Shown here in pieces: positions 41,009 to 49,808 of a DNA stretch of 64,000 nt. A program made the translations under genes and the position numbers. The notes under the pieces are model-generated. The model was not told the DNA's origin, made no database searches, and worked only from the letters and a program-made list of their open reading frames with translations. Source of the stretch: Methyloversatilis universalis FAM5 (GTDB taxonomy: Bacteria; Pseudomonadota; Gammaproteobacteria; Burkholderiales; Rhodocyclaceae); NCBI RefSeq assembly GCF_000214035.2, contig NZ_AFHG01000044.1, positions 62,001 through 126,000 of the forward strand, read 5' to 3'. The stretch's first letter is position 1. Each line of letters starts with the position of its first letter.

Positions 41009-42046
41009 TCAGGCCAGCCAGGGCACGACCAGGACGTCGACGACGTCGCGGTTGATGTTGGTGGCGCCGTTCGCGTTGCGCTCCGCCTTGACCACGGTCA
41101 GCGCGGCTTCGCGGTTGCTCGGGCCGCACACCAGCAGATTGGGCAGCACGCCCAGCGGCTCGCCGGCTTCGTCCTTGAAGGCACCCATGGCGGCGTAGCC
41201 GGCATTGAAATTGGTCGCGTCCAGCGCGGCCTTCGAGGCGAAGGCCATCTGCCAGAAGCCGTAACCGACATTGCAGCGGCCATCGGTGCCATAGCGGTAC
41301 TCGGCGCGGGTGAACACCATCTCGTCATCCGGCTTGACCATCGGGATGAACTCGAAGGGCTTGCGCTCCTGGTAGATGAGCGGCTTGAGGCTGTGGCGGG
41401 TATCGAGCAGGAACCACGGGTTGCCGGCGCCCGCCTGCACGTTGCTGACCACGCCCTGGCCCACCGGGTGATCGTTGTCGAAGAAGTACTGGCCGTCGTA
41501 GCACAGGGTGGTGAAGCCGTCCTTCAGCAGGCCGAACACGAGCTTGTCCGGGAACTGGCGCACGCGCTGCCCCATGTCCTGCATCAGCGGGGTGTAGATG
41601 CCGTACTGGTCATCCTCGATCTTGTCGCGCTTCACGCCGACGGTGAGCTCGTAGCTCTTGTTCTTGATCGTGTAACCGGATTCCGCCAGACCGCGCACCA
41701 CCCGGTCACCCACCCATTCACGGATCGCCGGCATGTCACCCAGCCAGGCGTAGTCCTCCTGACTGGTGGTGCTGGGCACACGGGTAGCGATCTGGTCCCA
41801 CTGCGGCGCTACGCCGTCGAAGCCCTTCTTGAACGCGGCCTTGAACCCGGTGAAGAGGTTGCGCAGCACGTTGGCGTCGACGGTGACGCCCAGCAGGCCG
41901 AGGCCGGCCAGCGGGCCGAGGTCGCCCAGGGTGAGCGCGGCGGCCGAGGCGTCGGGCACCGGCATGTGGATGATCGCGGCGACGATGGCCACTGCGAAGA
42001 CGGCCAGCCACAGTGCGGGCTGGCGGAACAGTTGGGCGAGTTTCAT
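41009..42046 (-). CDS. Major capsid protein T (Mu gp34) with hydrophobic N-terminal extension
   Basis: 345 residues. From about residue 54 it follows Mu T: TRVPSTTSQEDYAWLGDMPA, REWVGDRVVRGLAESGYTIK, DKLVFGLLKDGFTTLCYDGQ and FFDNDHP. The first 50 residues are not part of that pattern and contain a signal-like hydrophobic helix (PALWLAVFAVAIVAAIIHMP). No alternative start with a ribosome binding site is visible between them. The extension may be removed by the head protease or be a fused small gene. Confidence 0.88.
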   Translation of the reverse strand: MKLAQLFRQPALWLAVFAVAIVAAIIHMPVPDASAAALTLGDLGPLAGLGLLGVTVDANVLRNLFTGFKAAFKKGFDGVAPQWDQIATRVPSTTSQEDYAWLGDMPAIREWVGDRVVRGLAESGYTIKNKSYELTVGVKRDKIEDDQYGIYTPLMQDMGQRVRQFPDKLVFGLLKDGFTTLCYDGQYFFDNDHPVGQGVVSNVQAGAGNPWFLLDTRHSLKPLIYQERKPFEFIPMVKPDDEMVFTRAEYRYGTDGRCNVGYGFWQMAFASKAALDATNFNAGYAAMGAFKDEAGEPLGVLPNLLVCGPSNREAALTVVKAERNANGATNINRDVVDVLVVPWLA

Positions 42047-42095
42047 GAGGCGGAGCTCCTGGTGGTCGAGGGGGCGATGCGGTTCAGGGGGCGGG

Positions 42096-42503
42096 TCAGA
42101 TCTCGACCCAGACGCCGTCGGCGGTCACGTCGCGGATCTTCCCGGCGACCGAGCGCGTGCTGCCGCCGTTGGTGAGCGCCACGGTCTGGTCATCGACGAT
42201 GTAGCAGTCGGAGCCGACATCCTTCAGCGCGATCAGGTCGGTCGAGGTGCTGTTGGCGAACGGGAAGCAGCCGCGCTTGACCTTGACGGTGATCGCGCTG
42301 GCGGCGCCGGCGCTGTTGTCGGCCGTCTCTTCAGCGATGCCGACGCACTTGAGCGTGGTTGCGACCGCGCCCTTGGTGGCCAGGCTGGACGCGTTGATGC
42401 AGACCAGCGCGCCGCGGAAGATCTTGGTCGCAGCGGCGACGGGGAACTCGAAGCGGTCCGCGTCGCGCTGGGGGGTGAGGCGTTCTTCGGTGAGGGCGGC
42501 CAT
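42096..42503 (-). CDS. Head decoration-like protein
   Basis: 135 residues between protease and capsid genes. Beta-rich with RFEFPVAAATKIFRGALVCI and a C-terminal KIRDVTADGVWVEI, reminiscent of DUF2190-type capsid stabilisers. Function inferred from position and composition. Confidence 0.6.
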   Translation of the reverse strand: MAALTEERLTPQRDADRFEFPVAAATKIFRGALVCINASSLATKGAVATTLKCVGIAEETADNSAGAASAITVKVKRGCFPFANSTSTDLIALKDVGSDCYIVDDQTVALTNGGSTRSVAGKIRDVTADGVWVEI

Positions 42504-42548
42504 GTGGGCGGTCTCCGTTGAGGTGATAGAGGCGTCGCAGGGCTCGGC

Positions 42549-43634
42549 TTACGCCTTGGCCTTCGCGAAGTCGGCCGGGTCCAGACCCATGGCCGTGCAG
42601 ACGGCCAGCTCGCCGGCATCGAGCTGCGCGGCCCGCCCGCCTTCCGGCTTCTTGCCGCCGGTCTGGGTCTGGCCGGGCACCACCACCGGGGCAGCGGCGC
42701 CGATGTAGGCGCGCAGTGCGGCGACATCCTTCTTGCCGAGGTCACGCGCCCAGGCTTCGAGCGCGGGCGGGATCTTCCCGGCCGCCATGGCGTCGGCGAC
42801 CAGCTTGTCGACTTCACCGCCGGTGACCTGGGCAGTCAGCGCGGCCAGCTGGCCCTGCAGTTCGGTCACTGCGGCAACCGGTACGTACTTGGCGGGGTCG
42901 GGGCCGGCGGCGGTCAGCGCGGCCACCTGGCCTTCGAGGGTGGTCTTCTCACCGGTGAGCGCGGCGACCCGCGTCGCCAGTTCGTCGTGCTTGGTCTTGA
43001 GGGCGGTCACGGCCGTGAGCGCGGTGGCTTCGGCGGTGCCGGCCGGCAGGCCGAGTGCGGCCACCAGGGATGCGAGCAGATCCATGTCGGGGAACTCCGT
43101 GTGTTGGGCGATGAGCGCAGTGAGGGCGGCAGACAACTCCGGCAGCGCGCCCAGGCCGGGGTTGTTGGTGAGGGCGACCGGAAACAGCCGGTTCGGCGTG
43201 CCGTCCGGGTCGTAGGTGAAAACCGGGGAGAGATAGCGGTACTCGCTGGCGGCGATCATCGCTGCGGCGCGATCCGTCCAGCGCACGTCGGTGGCCCACA
43301 GGCCGGAGCCTTCGCGCCATTCGAGACGGGAGAACCAGCCGGCCGCAGGCGCCGGCACGCCGGCGGTCTGCGCGACCAGCGTCTGGTGCTCGTAGTCGAT
43401 AACGGTGTCGGCGCCGCGGGCGCCGATCTGTGCGATGAGCCGCGCAGCCGCAGCGGCATCCATGCGCCAGCCGGCCGGCACGTCCTGCGGGCGGCCGCTG
43501 CCGTCGGTGGCACGGAAGCGACCGGCCGGCAGCAGCATGATCTCGGTGGGCGCGCGGCCGTCCGCGCCGAGCGTGATGCTCAGGGCGGCGAAACGGGCCG
43601 GCGGGACCGGTGCGGAAGGGGCTTTGCGAGGCAT
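42549..43634 (-). CDS. Head maturation protease / scaffold I (Mu gp32)
   Basis: 361 residues from MPRKAPS. The N-terminal protease domain has TVIDYEHQTLVAQ and SEYRYLSPVFTYDPDGTPNR, as in Mu I. The C-terminal part is a helical scaffold with Ala/Leu repeats. An internal ATG at MDLLASLVAALG could give a separate scaffold (Mu Z) in the same frame. The start abuts a perfect 8-bp stem, and an ATG three codons earlier lies inside that stem. Confidence 0.85.
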   Translation of the reverse strand: MPRKAPSAPVPPARFAALSITLGADGRAPTEIMLLPAGRFRATDGSGRPQDVPAGWRMDAAAAARLIAQIGARGADTVIDYEHQTLVAQTAGVPAPAAGWFSRLEWREGSGLWATDVRWTDRAAAMIAASEYRYLSPVFTYDPDGTPNRLFPVALTNNPGLGALPELSAALTALIAQHTEFPDMDLLASLVAALGLPAGTAEATALTAVTALKTKHDELATRVAALTGEKTTLEGQVAALTAAGPDPAKYVPVAAVTELQGQLAALTAQVTGGEVDKLVADAMAAGKIPPALEAWARDLGKKDVAALRAYIGAAAPVVVPGQTQTGGKKPEGGRAAQLDAGELAVCTAMGLDPADFAKAKA

Positions 43635-43685
43635 GTCGCACATCGTGTGCGACAGGCCGGGAGGCTTACCCCATGAACGGGTTCA
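43635..43685 (-). promoter_or_regulatory. Late bipartite element before the head operon
   Basis: TGAACGGGTTCA (43674-43685) followed after 20 nt by GTCGCACA-TCG-TGTGCGAC (43635-43653), a perfect 8-bp inverted repeat that ends exactly at the protease start codon. Corresponds in position to the Mu late promoter before gene I. Confidence 0.55.
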
Positions 43686-43897
43686 GAGGGTCATCACCAC
43701 GCGCGGCTGCGACTGCGGTCAACGTATCACGACACTCAACCCGGCACCACGACCCTCGTGCGCCCGAAAATGCCCCGTTACTCCCCCGTTACTCGGGCCG
43801 CCATTGCGCGATCGGATGTCTGGACGGCCGACGATAGCTGCGCGGGGTAGCAAACGCGCTTGGCGGGGCTGTAAAGCGGCTCAGAATCGATTGCGGC

Positions 43898-44113
43898 TCA
43901 ACGGCGCGGGTTTGCGAGCTGATCGCACGGCCGTGCAGGCATTTCGTCACCGGCCGCCCCAAGCAACCAGGCTTGCACCTCCCGCCCCCACTTCAATTCA
44001 CACTCTTCGCACGTCGCGCACCCGTTTCCGTGGTCGTACCAGTGCATCTCTTCGAGCGTGAGCCCAGCGCCGCAACCTGCGCAGGTCGGCGCGATCGGAA
44101 TGCGGTCAGCCAT
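43898..44113 (-). CDS. Small zinc-finger protein between G and I
   Basis: 71 residues with two CxxC pairs (PTCAGCG and CATCEEC) and an intervening HWYDHGNG. Its ATG overlaps the end of the G gene by 8 nt. It is followed by about 260 bp without genes that hold a late control element. Resembles short zinc ribbons of phage regulators; function unknown. Confidence 0.55.
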   Translation of the reverse strand: MADRIPIAPTCAGCGAGLTLEEMHWYDHGNGCATCEECELKWGREVQAWLLGAAGDEMPARPCDQLANPRR

Positions 44114-44627
44114 CGGTGATCGTCCGCAGCCAGGCCTGCACGTCGCTGTCGATGGCCCTCGCGGCCTCGGGCTGCAGGCGACCGTTCTTGTCCGCCGGCA
44201 GGAAGGGGCGGGCCGGGATCTTGCTGCCGGGGTGATTCACCTTCTTCACCACGCGACCATTGAATGCCAGCGCCTTCTTGTAGCGCGGGCGGATGACGTG
44301 CGGCGCGGTCTCCCCGCCTAACTGGTGGATCGCCGCATACGCAACATTGCTGCCGATGCGGGCGAAATCATCGCCGTAGTCGCCGAGCACGCTTGCCGCC
44401 AGGCGGCCGGAGGCCTGCAGGATCTGCGCACCGGCGCCTCGCTTCGCCCGCGTGGCGGGGTGCAGGCCGAGCCAGGCCGGCCTGCCCTGGGCGGCGAAGT
44501 TCGCCTCCGTCTCGCTCTCCAGCGTGCCGGCGATCTCACGCATCAGTTCACGTGGGCGGCGCGTGTTGTCGACCACGTTGCGCAGCGCGGCCAGGGCGTC
44601 GGCCGCTTGTATCTCGACTTCAAACAT
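44106..44627 (-). CDS. Virion morphogenesis protein G (Mu gp31)
   Basis: 173 residues with GTLESETEANFAAQGRPAWL, LGLHPATRAKRGAGAQILQA, YAAIHQLGGETAPHVIRPRY and IPARPFLPAD, all typical of the phage virion morphogenesis (tail completion) family that includes Mu G. Confidence 0.88.
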   Translation of the reverse strand: MFEVEIQAADALAALRNVVDNTRRPRELMREIAGTLESETEANFAAQGRPAWLGLHPATRAKRGAGAQILQASGRLAASVLGDYGDDFARIGSNVAYAAIHQLGGETAPHVIRPRYKKALAFNGRVVKKVNHPGSKIPARPFLPADKNGRLQPEAARAIDSDVQAWLRTITDG

Positions 44628-44663
44628 CGCTATCCTCCCGACATCCGTGGTGACCGCTGGGAA

Positions 44664-44750
44664 TCAGACGGCGAGCCAGCGACCGCAGCCCGCAAAGGGC
44701 AAAGTGATGGTGGACAGCCGGCCACCCGCCACGGAACCCCCGCCCTTCAT
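44664..44750 (-). CDS. Possible 28-residue microprotein
   Basis: The ATG overlaps the stop of the F gene (ATGA) and the frame reads MKGGGSVAGGRLSTITLPFA before ending near the G ribosome binding site. Only the coupling supports it; it may be untranslated spacer. Confidence 0.3.
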   Translation of the reverse strand: MKGGGSVAGGRLSTITLPFAGCGRWLAV

Positions 44751-46066
44751 CGCACCACCATGACCATGGGCACGAAGCGCTCTGTATCCGTGAAGCGCGC
44801 CGCCGGCACCCGGTAGGCATTCACCACCGCATCCACCCGCCCCACCTTCTTCTCCGCGCGCCCCGCTGTGATCGGCAGGAACACCGCCATATCGCCCTCG
44901 AGCCAGCGCACGAGCACGATGTTGCCGTGGTCTCGATCCCAGAACACCGCATCGGGCTTTGCCACGATGCCCGGCAGCATGGCGTAGTCGTCCGGCTCCA
45001 GCCGGATGCCGCCCGCCTCGTGCCGCGCGCTGTCGGCGTGCAGCAGCTGCTTCTCGGTCATCACCGCCACGCGGGTGGCCCGCGCGTCACCCATGCGGCG
45101 GGCGAAGTCGGCGATGCCGTCATCGACGAAGCCGAGCACCTGGCCGACGTGGCCAGCGCGGCGCACCGCCTCGCCACGGCTGCTGGTCACCTGCGACACG
45201 AAGTCGCGCCAGGCGCCGGCACGCGCCGGGCTGTTGTTCAACGCCTGCCAGGTCTGCATCCGGATGTCGGGCGACTGGATGGCCTGTACGGTGCGAGCGA
45301 GCGCCACGTCGCGGCCCCAGCTGCCGGCAGGCGCGTGGTCGAAGCCGGGGTCGGGGGCGAACAGCTCGCGGGTCAGCGGGTCGCGGTAGCCGGTGACAGC
45401 CAGCTTGCCGCGACGCGGGCCGAGGTCGATATCGACCGTCTCCATCTGCCCTTCACCCCGCGACAGCGCCAGGCCCTCGGCCGTCATCTCGTCATCGGTT
45501 AGGGCGCGCACGCGGCAACGGCAGTTGTAACCGTTCGGCGGGTACAGCGCCGCCCAGGCCGGATCATCCCATCTGAACACCCGGCCATTCAGGCTGCGAT
45601 GGCGCGGCCGGGTGCGGTTGTCCAGCACCGCCACATACATCCAGTTCGGCCGGCGGTCGCTGTTCTCCACCATGGCCTTGTACCGCCCGGCCATATAGGC
45701 CGCCTGGGTGTTGGTGCGGAACACGGTTTCCAGGTGCCGCGGCCGCAGACCACGGCCCGGCAGGATCTCGCCAGTAGCCGGATCGGTGACGTGCTTGCCC
45801 AGCCAGCCCTTCGCGGCCAGCTGCGGGCGCAACGTCTTGAGCCAGTCTTGATACGTGATGCCGTCGGCCACGGCCCGGTCGATCGACGCCCGGATGTCCT
45901 GCAGCACGTCGGCGCGGGTCACGGCCGCGACCGAGAACGCGCCGGCACGCGCTGCCGCTGCTGTCTCACGCCAGTCCGCACCGATGCGCATGCCGCGCGA
46001 GCGGAAGTACTCGACGGCGCGCTCGGGCGCGAGGTTCATTGCGAGGGAGAAACGGGCTGAAGACAT
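44747..46066 (-). CDS. Head morphogenesis protein F (Mu gp30)
   Basis: 439 residues. The N-terminal minor head domain has ERAVEYFRSRGMRIG, VFRTNTQAAYMAGRYKAM and the conserved DNRTRPRHRSLNGRVFRWDD followed by PPNGYNCRCRVRAL. The C-terminal half is a barrel-like extension (phage-barnase EndoU / toxin-like location in other phages). Needed for head assembly. Confidence 0.85.
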   Translation of the reverse strand: MSSARFSLAMNLAPERAVEYFRSRGMRIGADWRETAAAARAGAFSVAAVTRADVLQDIRASIDRAVADGITYQDWLKTLRPQLAAKGWLGKHVTDPATGEILPGRGLRPRHLETVFRTNTQAAYMAGRYKAMVENSDRRPNWMYVAVLDNRTRPRHRSLNGRVFRWDDPAWAALYPPNGYNCRCRVRALTDDEMTAEGLALSRGEGQMETVDIDLGPRRGKLAVTGYRDPLTRELFAPDPGFDHAPAGSWGRDVALARTVQAIQSPDIRMQTWQALNNSPARAGAWRDFVSQVTSSRGEAVRRAGHVGQVLGFVDDGIADFARRMGDARATRVAVMTEKQLLHADSARHEAGGIRLEPDDYAMLPGIVAKPDAVFWDRDHGNIVLVRWLEGDMAVFLPITAGRAEKKVGRVDAVVNAYRVPAARFTDTERFVPMVMVVR

Positions 46067-46315
46067 CGCATACCTACTCAGATCGATAACGCCGCGGCGT
46101 GTCTGAAACGCGACGACCGCAAATTCCTCAGTAGCGGCTTATTCATAAAGTCATACCACGAAGAATCGCCTGCCAAATTGGGCCACGAGCCAAACAATCG
46201 CCCCTCCGACTTGACAATCTCAGACTCTGGGGTAGGGTCTTTATATGAAAACCATACGTCAAACTGCCGCGCTTAAAATCCCAAAACACAAGGAAGAAAA
46301 TATTTTAGCCAGCTA

Positions 46316-46343
46316 TTGACAACGAAGGAATCGGTTGTATAAC
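46316..46343 (+). promoter_or_regulatory. Strong promoter in the AT-rich island
   Basis: TTGACA (46316-46321), 16-bp spacer and TATAAC (46338-46343) on the strand opposite to the late genes. About 45 nt downstream lies an AAAGGA and the ATG of a short frame. The surrounding 46067-46594 is AT-rich and holds nothing else I can identify. Confidence 0.7.
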
Positions 46344-46387
46344 AAGTAAGAGTGGCGATTCTCTCAGGCAACCAAAAGGACTTTTAA

Positions 46388-46585
46388 ATGATTAAAGGAC
46401 TGAGTTTACAAGATATTATTTCAATTGCAGGAATTTCGATCGAGCTAATTAGAATTACCATGCAATCAATCGAAGGATTTAATTCAAATCAAAATAACTG
46501 CTGGCATTACCCCTGCAGAAATTGCAAATATAGGAATAAGAGCAAATGGCATCGACTGCGCCGGAAATGCTGTTGCAAATGGTGA
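46388..46585 (+). pseudogene. AT-rich accessory gene, probably frame-broken
   Basis: A 65-codon frame with AAAGGA upstream starts MIKGLSLQDIISIAGISIEL and ends in a cysteine-rich stretch that looks like noise. In the adjacent frame the 3' half reads a more protein-like ITAGITPAEIANIGIRANGI, then DCAGNAVANGESGY and TAA at the island edge. A single-base shift near 46495 would join the two. I therefore read it as a broken short gene acquired with its own promoter; a genuine 65-residue product is the alternative. Confidence 0.45.
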
Positions 46586-46594
46586 ATCAGGATA

Positions 46595-47494
46595 TTAAGA
46601 ACCGATGTTCATGTCACCCATCGCTATGGCCAACCGGGACAGCAGCCGCCCCAGCTCTCCCGCCATGAGCGCGAAATCGCTATCGAAACGCTCGCCCTCA
46701 TTGCCCGCGTCGTCCTCCTGCTCGGTCAGCACGTCGAGCGGCGTCACGCGCTTGATGGCGAGGGTTTCGGTCAGCACGAAGGAAATGCGCTCCATCCAGG
46801 TGAGCGCCAGCCGCGTGCACTGCTTGCCCGCTTCGATGTGGCGGCGCACGTCGTCGGTTTCGAGCGCGTGGCGCATGTAACGGACGGTGGCCTTCGACTG
46901 GGTGCTGGCGCGCAGTTCGGTGTCCTGGTCGATGGTGAAACCCTCCGGGGCCTCATCGGCCGCGAGCCAGGCGGTCATCGCGGATACCGGTGACAGCGCG
47001 GTCTGCCACGGCCGCGCGCCCAGCTGCTCGACGCATTCGTTCAGCAGCTGCACCGCTTCGTCACCCTTGGTGCTGGTGCCCGAATCGACCACGATGCGAC
47101 CGGCCGCCGGGTCAATCCAGACGCGCGTGTCGCGCTGCACCGGGAAGGCACGCGGCAGCAGCTCGTTCGTGACCGCGTCCTTCAGCTCGCGCATTTCGCG
47201 GCGGCCGGGCTTGTAGCCCTGCTTCTCCTCGACTTCCTGGGCGCGTGCCCGCGTGACCTGGTTGATCACCGCATTCGGCAGCAGCTTCTTCTCGGCGCGC
47301 AGCGCCAGCAGGAACTGCCCGCCCACCTCATGCACCAGGCTGTCGTCATCGCGCGGCGAGATCCAGCCGATGCGCTGCAGCTCGACGCTGCTGCCGGGCT
47401 GGAACGCCTTGGCCGCCAGCTTCTCGGCAAGCTGGGCGGCGCTCAGGGCGAGCGGTGCAGCCAGGGTGTAGATCTGCAGGTTCTTGAAGAACAC
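46595..47494 (-). CDS. rdgC: RdgC-family protein inside the head operon
   Basis: 299 residues from a GTG with AAAGGA upstream. It has the RdgC marks GYKPGRREMRELKDAVTNEL, TALSPVSAMTAWLAADEAPE and GFTIDQDTELR, and a canonical N-terminus (FKNLQIYTLAAPLALSAAQL) lacking in the prophage 1 copy. RdgC binds duplex DNA and limits RecA. Its place between portal and F, reading with the late genes, is unusual for a Mu-like phage. Confidence 0.9.
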   Translation of the reverse strand: MFFKNLQIYTLAAPLALSAAQLAEKLAAKAFQPGSSVELQRIGWISPRDDDSLVHEVGGQFLLALRAEKKLLPNAVINQVTRARAQEVEEKQGYKPGRREMRELKDAVTNELLPRAFPVQRDTRVWIDPAAGRIVVDSGTSTKGDEAVQLLNECVEQLGARPWQTALSPVSAMTAWLAADEAPEGFTIDQDTELRASTQSKATVRYMRHALETDDVRRHIEAGKQCTRLALTWMERISFVLTETLAIKRVTPLDVLTEQEDDAGNEGERFDSDFALMAGELGRLLSRLAIAMGDMNIGS

Positions 47495-47515
47495 GTCGGA
47501 TTCCTTTCTGATGGT

Positions 47516-49102
47516 TCAGGCGCTCGCCTCGCCCCACATCTGGGCGGCGAACATCACACTCACCAGGCGCTCTTCCAGCGCCCGGTCGGTCATCTGCGGG
47601 TACAGCTCGCCCAGCTTTGCCAGCGCCTCTTCGAAGCCGCCCGCGCCCTCCAGCGCCTCGAACACCGGGGCGAGCAGCTGCTGCATGTCGGCGTCGAGCA
47701 CGCCGGCCGGGATGGCATCCAGGGCGGCATCGAGCGCGGTCTGGTCGGGGAAGGGGTCGCCCTCCGGCACCTCACCGCGCAGCGCGGCGGGCTTGCCGGT
47801 CTTGGCGTCAGGCTGGGTGCCGGGCGGCGGCTCCGGCTGCGCGGGTGCGACGGTGGCGAGCACCGGCTCATCGCCTTCCGGCTGCGGCACCTTGAGCCGG
47901 GCATGCGCCCAGCTCGTCGGGATCTGCATGCCGATGGCCACCAGCTTGGGCAGCGCTTCCGACAGCAGCTCGATGTCTTCCGGCTGCTCGACGTCGAACA
48001 CCAGGCGCGGGCAGCGGCGCAGGCCGTCGATGCCGCCGATGTTCAGCGCCAGCAGCGGGTAAATCAGGTCGCGCGTGAGGGTGGCGGCGATCTGGTCGGT
48101 GTCGCTCACCAGGATGTCGTCGCGCACGTCTTCGTGGATCTTGCCCAGGGCGTTCGTGCTGGTCTTGCCGTCTGCCTGGCTGGTGAGCGTGCCGCCCAGG
48201 ATGGCCTTGGACTGCGCCTTGTCTGCCCACTCGACCATGCGCAGGTGCAGCGGCTGGCCGCTGCCGCCACCGGTGAGCTCCTTGATCTCGACTTCCATGT
48301 CCGCCGGCATGATGGCGCGGGCGTCGTGGCCGAGCGCGGTCACGGCGCGCAGCAGACTGCTCTTCTCTTCGCTCGATGAACCGGGGTAGTACTTGCCCAG
48401 GATGAAGGGCAGCCCGTAGATCTCCAGCATTTCGGCAAAGTCGCCGACGCCGTAGGCCTTGTACAGATAGGGCCACGCGAGCACGCGATGCAGGCCGAGC
48501 CGGCCGATGTAACCGGTCTTGGCGCGCTTGCGGGTGTGCATGATCCAGCCGAAGGGCTGCGGCACCGCCCCGTCTGCGCTGTTGTCGCGCAGACGCAGCT
48601 CACGGCGCGCCTGGTCGAGCTGGAACCACGTCTGCGGCCGGGCATGCCACTGCGGCAGCCATTCACGCCCCTCGACGCGCCACTCCAGTTCGATCGGCGC
48701 AAAGCCGTGGCCGATCGCGTCCATCATCGCCAGCAGCAGATCCTGGAAGCCGCCCAGGTCGCGCAGCACCTCCTCGACCCACTCGGCGGCCTTCTTCTCG
48801 GCCGCGGTGGCGTTGCGCGGCGGCACGATGTCCCACTCGACGGTCTGGATCGCCATGCAGCGCTTGCCCATCTCCGCGGCCAGATGCGCGTCGCGCTCCA
48901 TCATGTCTTCGAACAGCTCGTGCTGGCGCAGCAGGTTGCCTTCGTCCGCCTCGCGCAGGATGGCAGTGAGCCGCGCCGGCGACAGGCCGGCCGAAATGCC
49001 GTGCTGGATCCACTCATGCGCCAGCGTGCCGATGCCCGCCGTCTGCGGCTCGCGAAGGGCCTTGGTTTCGATTGGCTGCCCGTACTGGTCGAGGATCTTC
49101 AT
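47516..49102 (-). CDS. Portal protein (Mu gp29, DUF935)
   Basis: 528 residues of the DUF935 portal family: LTAILREADEGNLLRQHELF, MERDAHLAAEMGKRCMAIQT, GYIGRLGLHRVLAWPYLYKA and EIYGLPFILGKYYPGSS. It forms the dodecameric DNA entry ring of the head. Confidence 0.9.
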   Translation of the reverse strand: MKILDQYGQPIETKALREPQTAGIGTLAHEWIQHGISAGLSPARLTAILREADEGNLLRQHELFEDMMERDAHLAAEMGKRCMAIQTVEWDIVPPRNATAAEKKAAEWVEEVLRDLGGFQDLLLAMMDAIGHGFAPIELEWRVEGREWLPQWHARPQTWFQLDQARRELRLRDNSADGAVPQPFGWIMHTRKRAKTGYIGRLGLHRVLAWPYLYKAYGVGDFAEMLEIYGLPFILGKYYPGSSSEEKSSLLRAVTALGHDARAIMPADMEVEIKELTGGGSGQPLHLRMVEWADKAQSKAILGGTLTSQADGKTSTNALGKIHEDVRDDILVSDTDQIAATLTRDLIYPLLALNIGGIDGLRRCPRLVFDVEQPEDIELLSEALPKLVAIGMQIPTSWAHARLKVPQPEGDEPVLATVAPAQPEPPPGTQPDAKTGKPAALRGEVPEGDPFPDQTALDAALDAIPAGVLDADMQQLLAPVFEALEGAGGFEEALAKLGELYPQMTDRALEERLVSVMFAAQMWGEASA

Positions 49103-49806
49103 GCGCCCTCCAGTGCCGGAGCCGGGCCGTTCGCGCCGACACCGCGGTTGAGCTGCGCATCGGCGCCAGATCGGTGACCGCGGGCGAAATCGAGCCAGTC
49201 GGTTTCCGACATGCGCTTCTTGTCGTTCCTGCTGGTGGTCTTGATCTCCCGCAGCGACGGGTAGGTTTTCGCGAGGTAGGCGTCGAGCGTTTTCTGCTCG
49301 TCCTCAGGCAGCGCCAGCGCCTCGGCCTTCGAGACCGCGGAGGCGACCCAGCCATGGCAGAACAGATCTGCCCGTCGCGTCTTGGTCGTTGGCCGGCAGC
49401 GCCGCAGCACCGTCTTGATGTGCTCGGCGCGCGCCCGCTTCACCTGGCGCAGCAGTACCTCGAAGCAGTACTTGGCTACCTCGTAGCGGGCGCCCGTGCC
49501 GATGAACACCCACTGACCTCGGTGATCTGCCCATGCCGCGCCTACGGCGAAGAGCGACTGGCAGCCGAAAACAGCCGCCGTCGCGGCGGCAAGCCTCGCT
49601 TCCCATTCGGCCGGCCGCGATGCAGCGCCCGCCTTCGCGCGCATCTCGCCGGCGGCGGATGCAAGCACGTCGGTGTCGCTGATGCCGTGCTTCTCCATCA
49701 GTGCGCGCGCCTGGCGCAGGGCTGCAGCCGCCTCGTGCTCGTTGCTGGACGCCGACAGCGCCATGCACTTGCGGATCTTGTCGAGGATCTTGTCCTTGTC
49801 GGTCAC
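49099..49806 (-). CDS. DUF2786 protein between terminase and portal
   Basis: 235 residues. The N-terminal 45 residues (DKDKILDKIRKCMALSASSN followed by EHEAAAALRQARALMEKHG) match DUF2786. The rest (RPAEWEARLAAATAAVFGCQ and later FIGTGARYEVAKYCFEVLL) is the usual companion domain. DUF2786 proteins are more often found among early phage genes. The 4-nt overlap with the portal start shows co-translation. Function unknown. Confidence 0.75.
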   Translation of the reverse strand: MTDKDKILDKIRKCMALSASSNEHEAAAALRQARALMEKHGISDTDVLASAAGEMRAKAGAASRPAEWEARLAAATAAVFGCQSLFAVGAAWADHRGQWVFIGTGARYEVAKYCFEVLLRQVKRARAEHIKTVLRRCRPTTKTRRADLFCHGWVASAVSKAEALALPEDEQKTLDAYLAKTYPSLREIKTTSRNDKKRMSETDWLDFARGHRSGADAQLNRGVGANGPAPALEGA

Positions 49807-49808
49807 GG

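Noticed and set aside
44620-44820. Leftward 66-codon frame between F and G
   Set aside because: Mostly inside F in another frame, with noise-like composition; the shorter coupled frame is the only plausible one, and weakly so.
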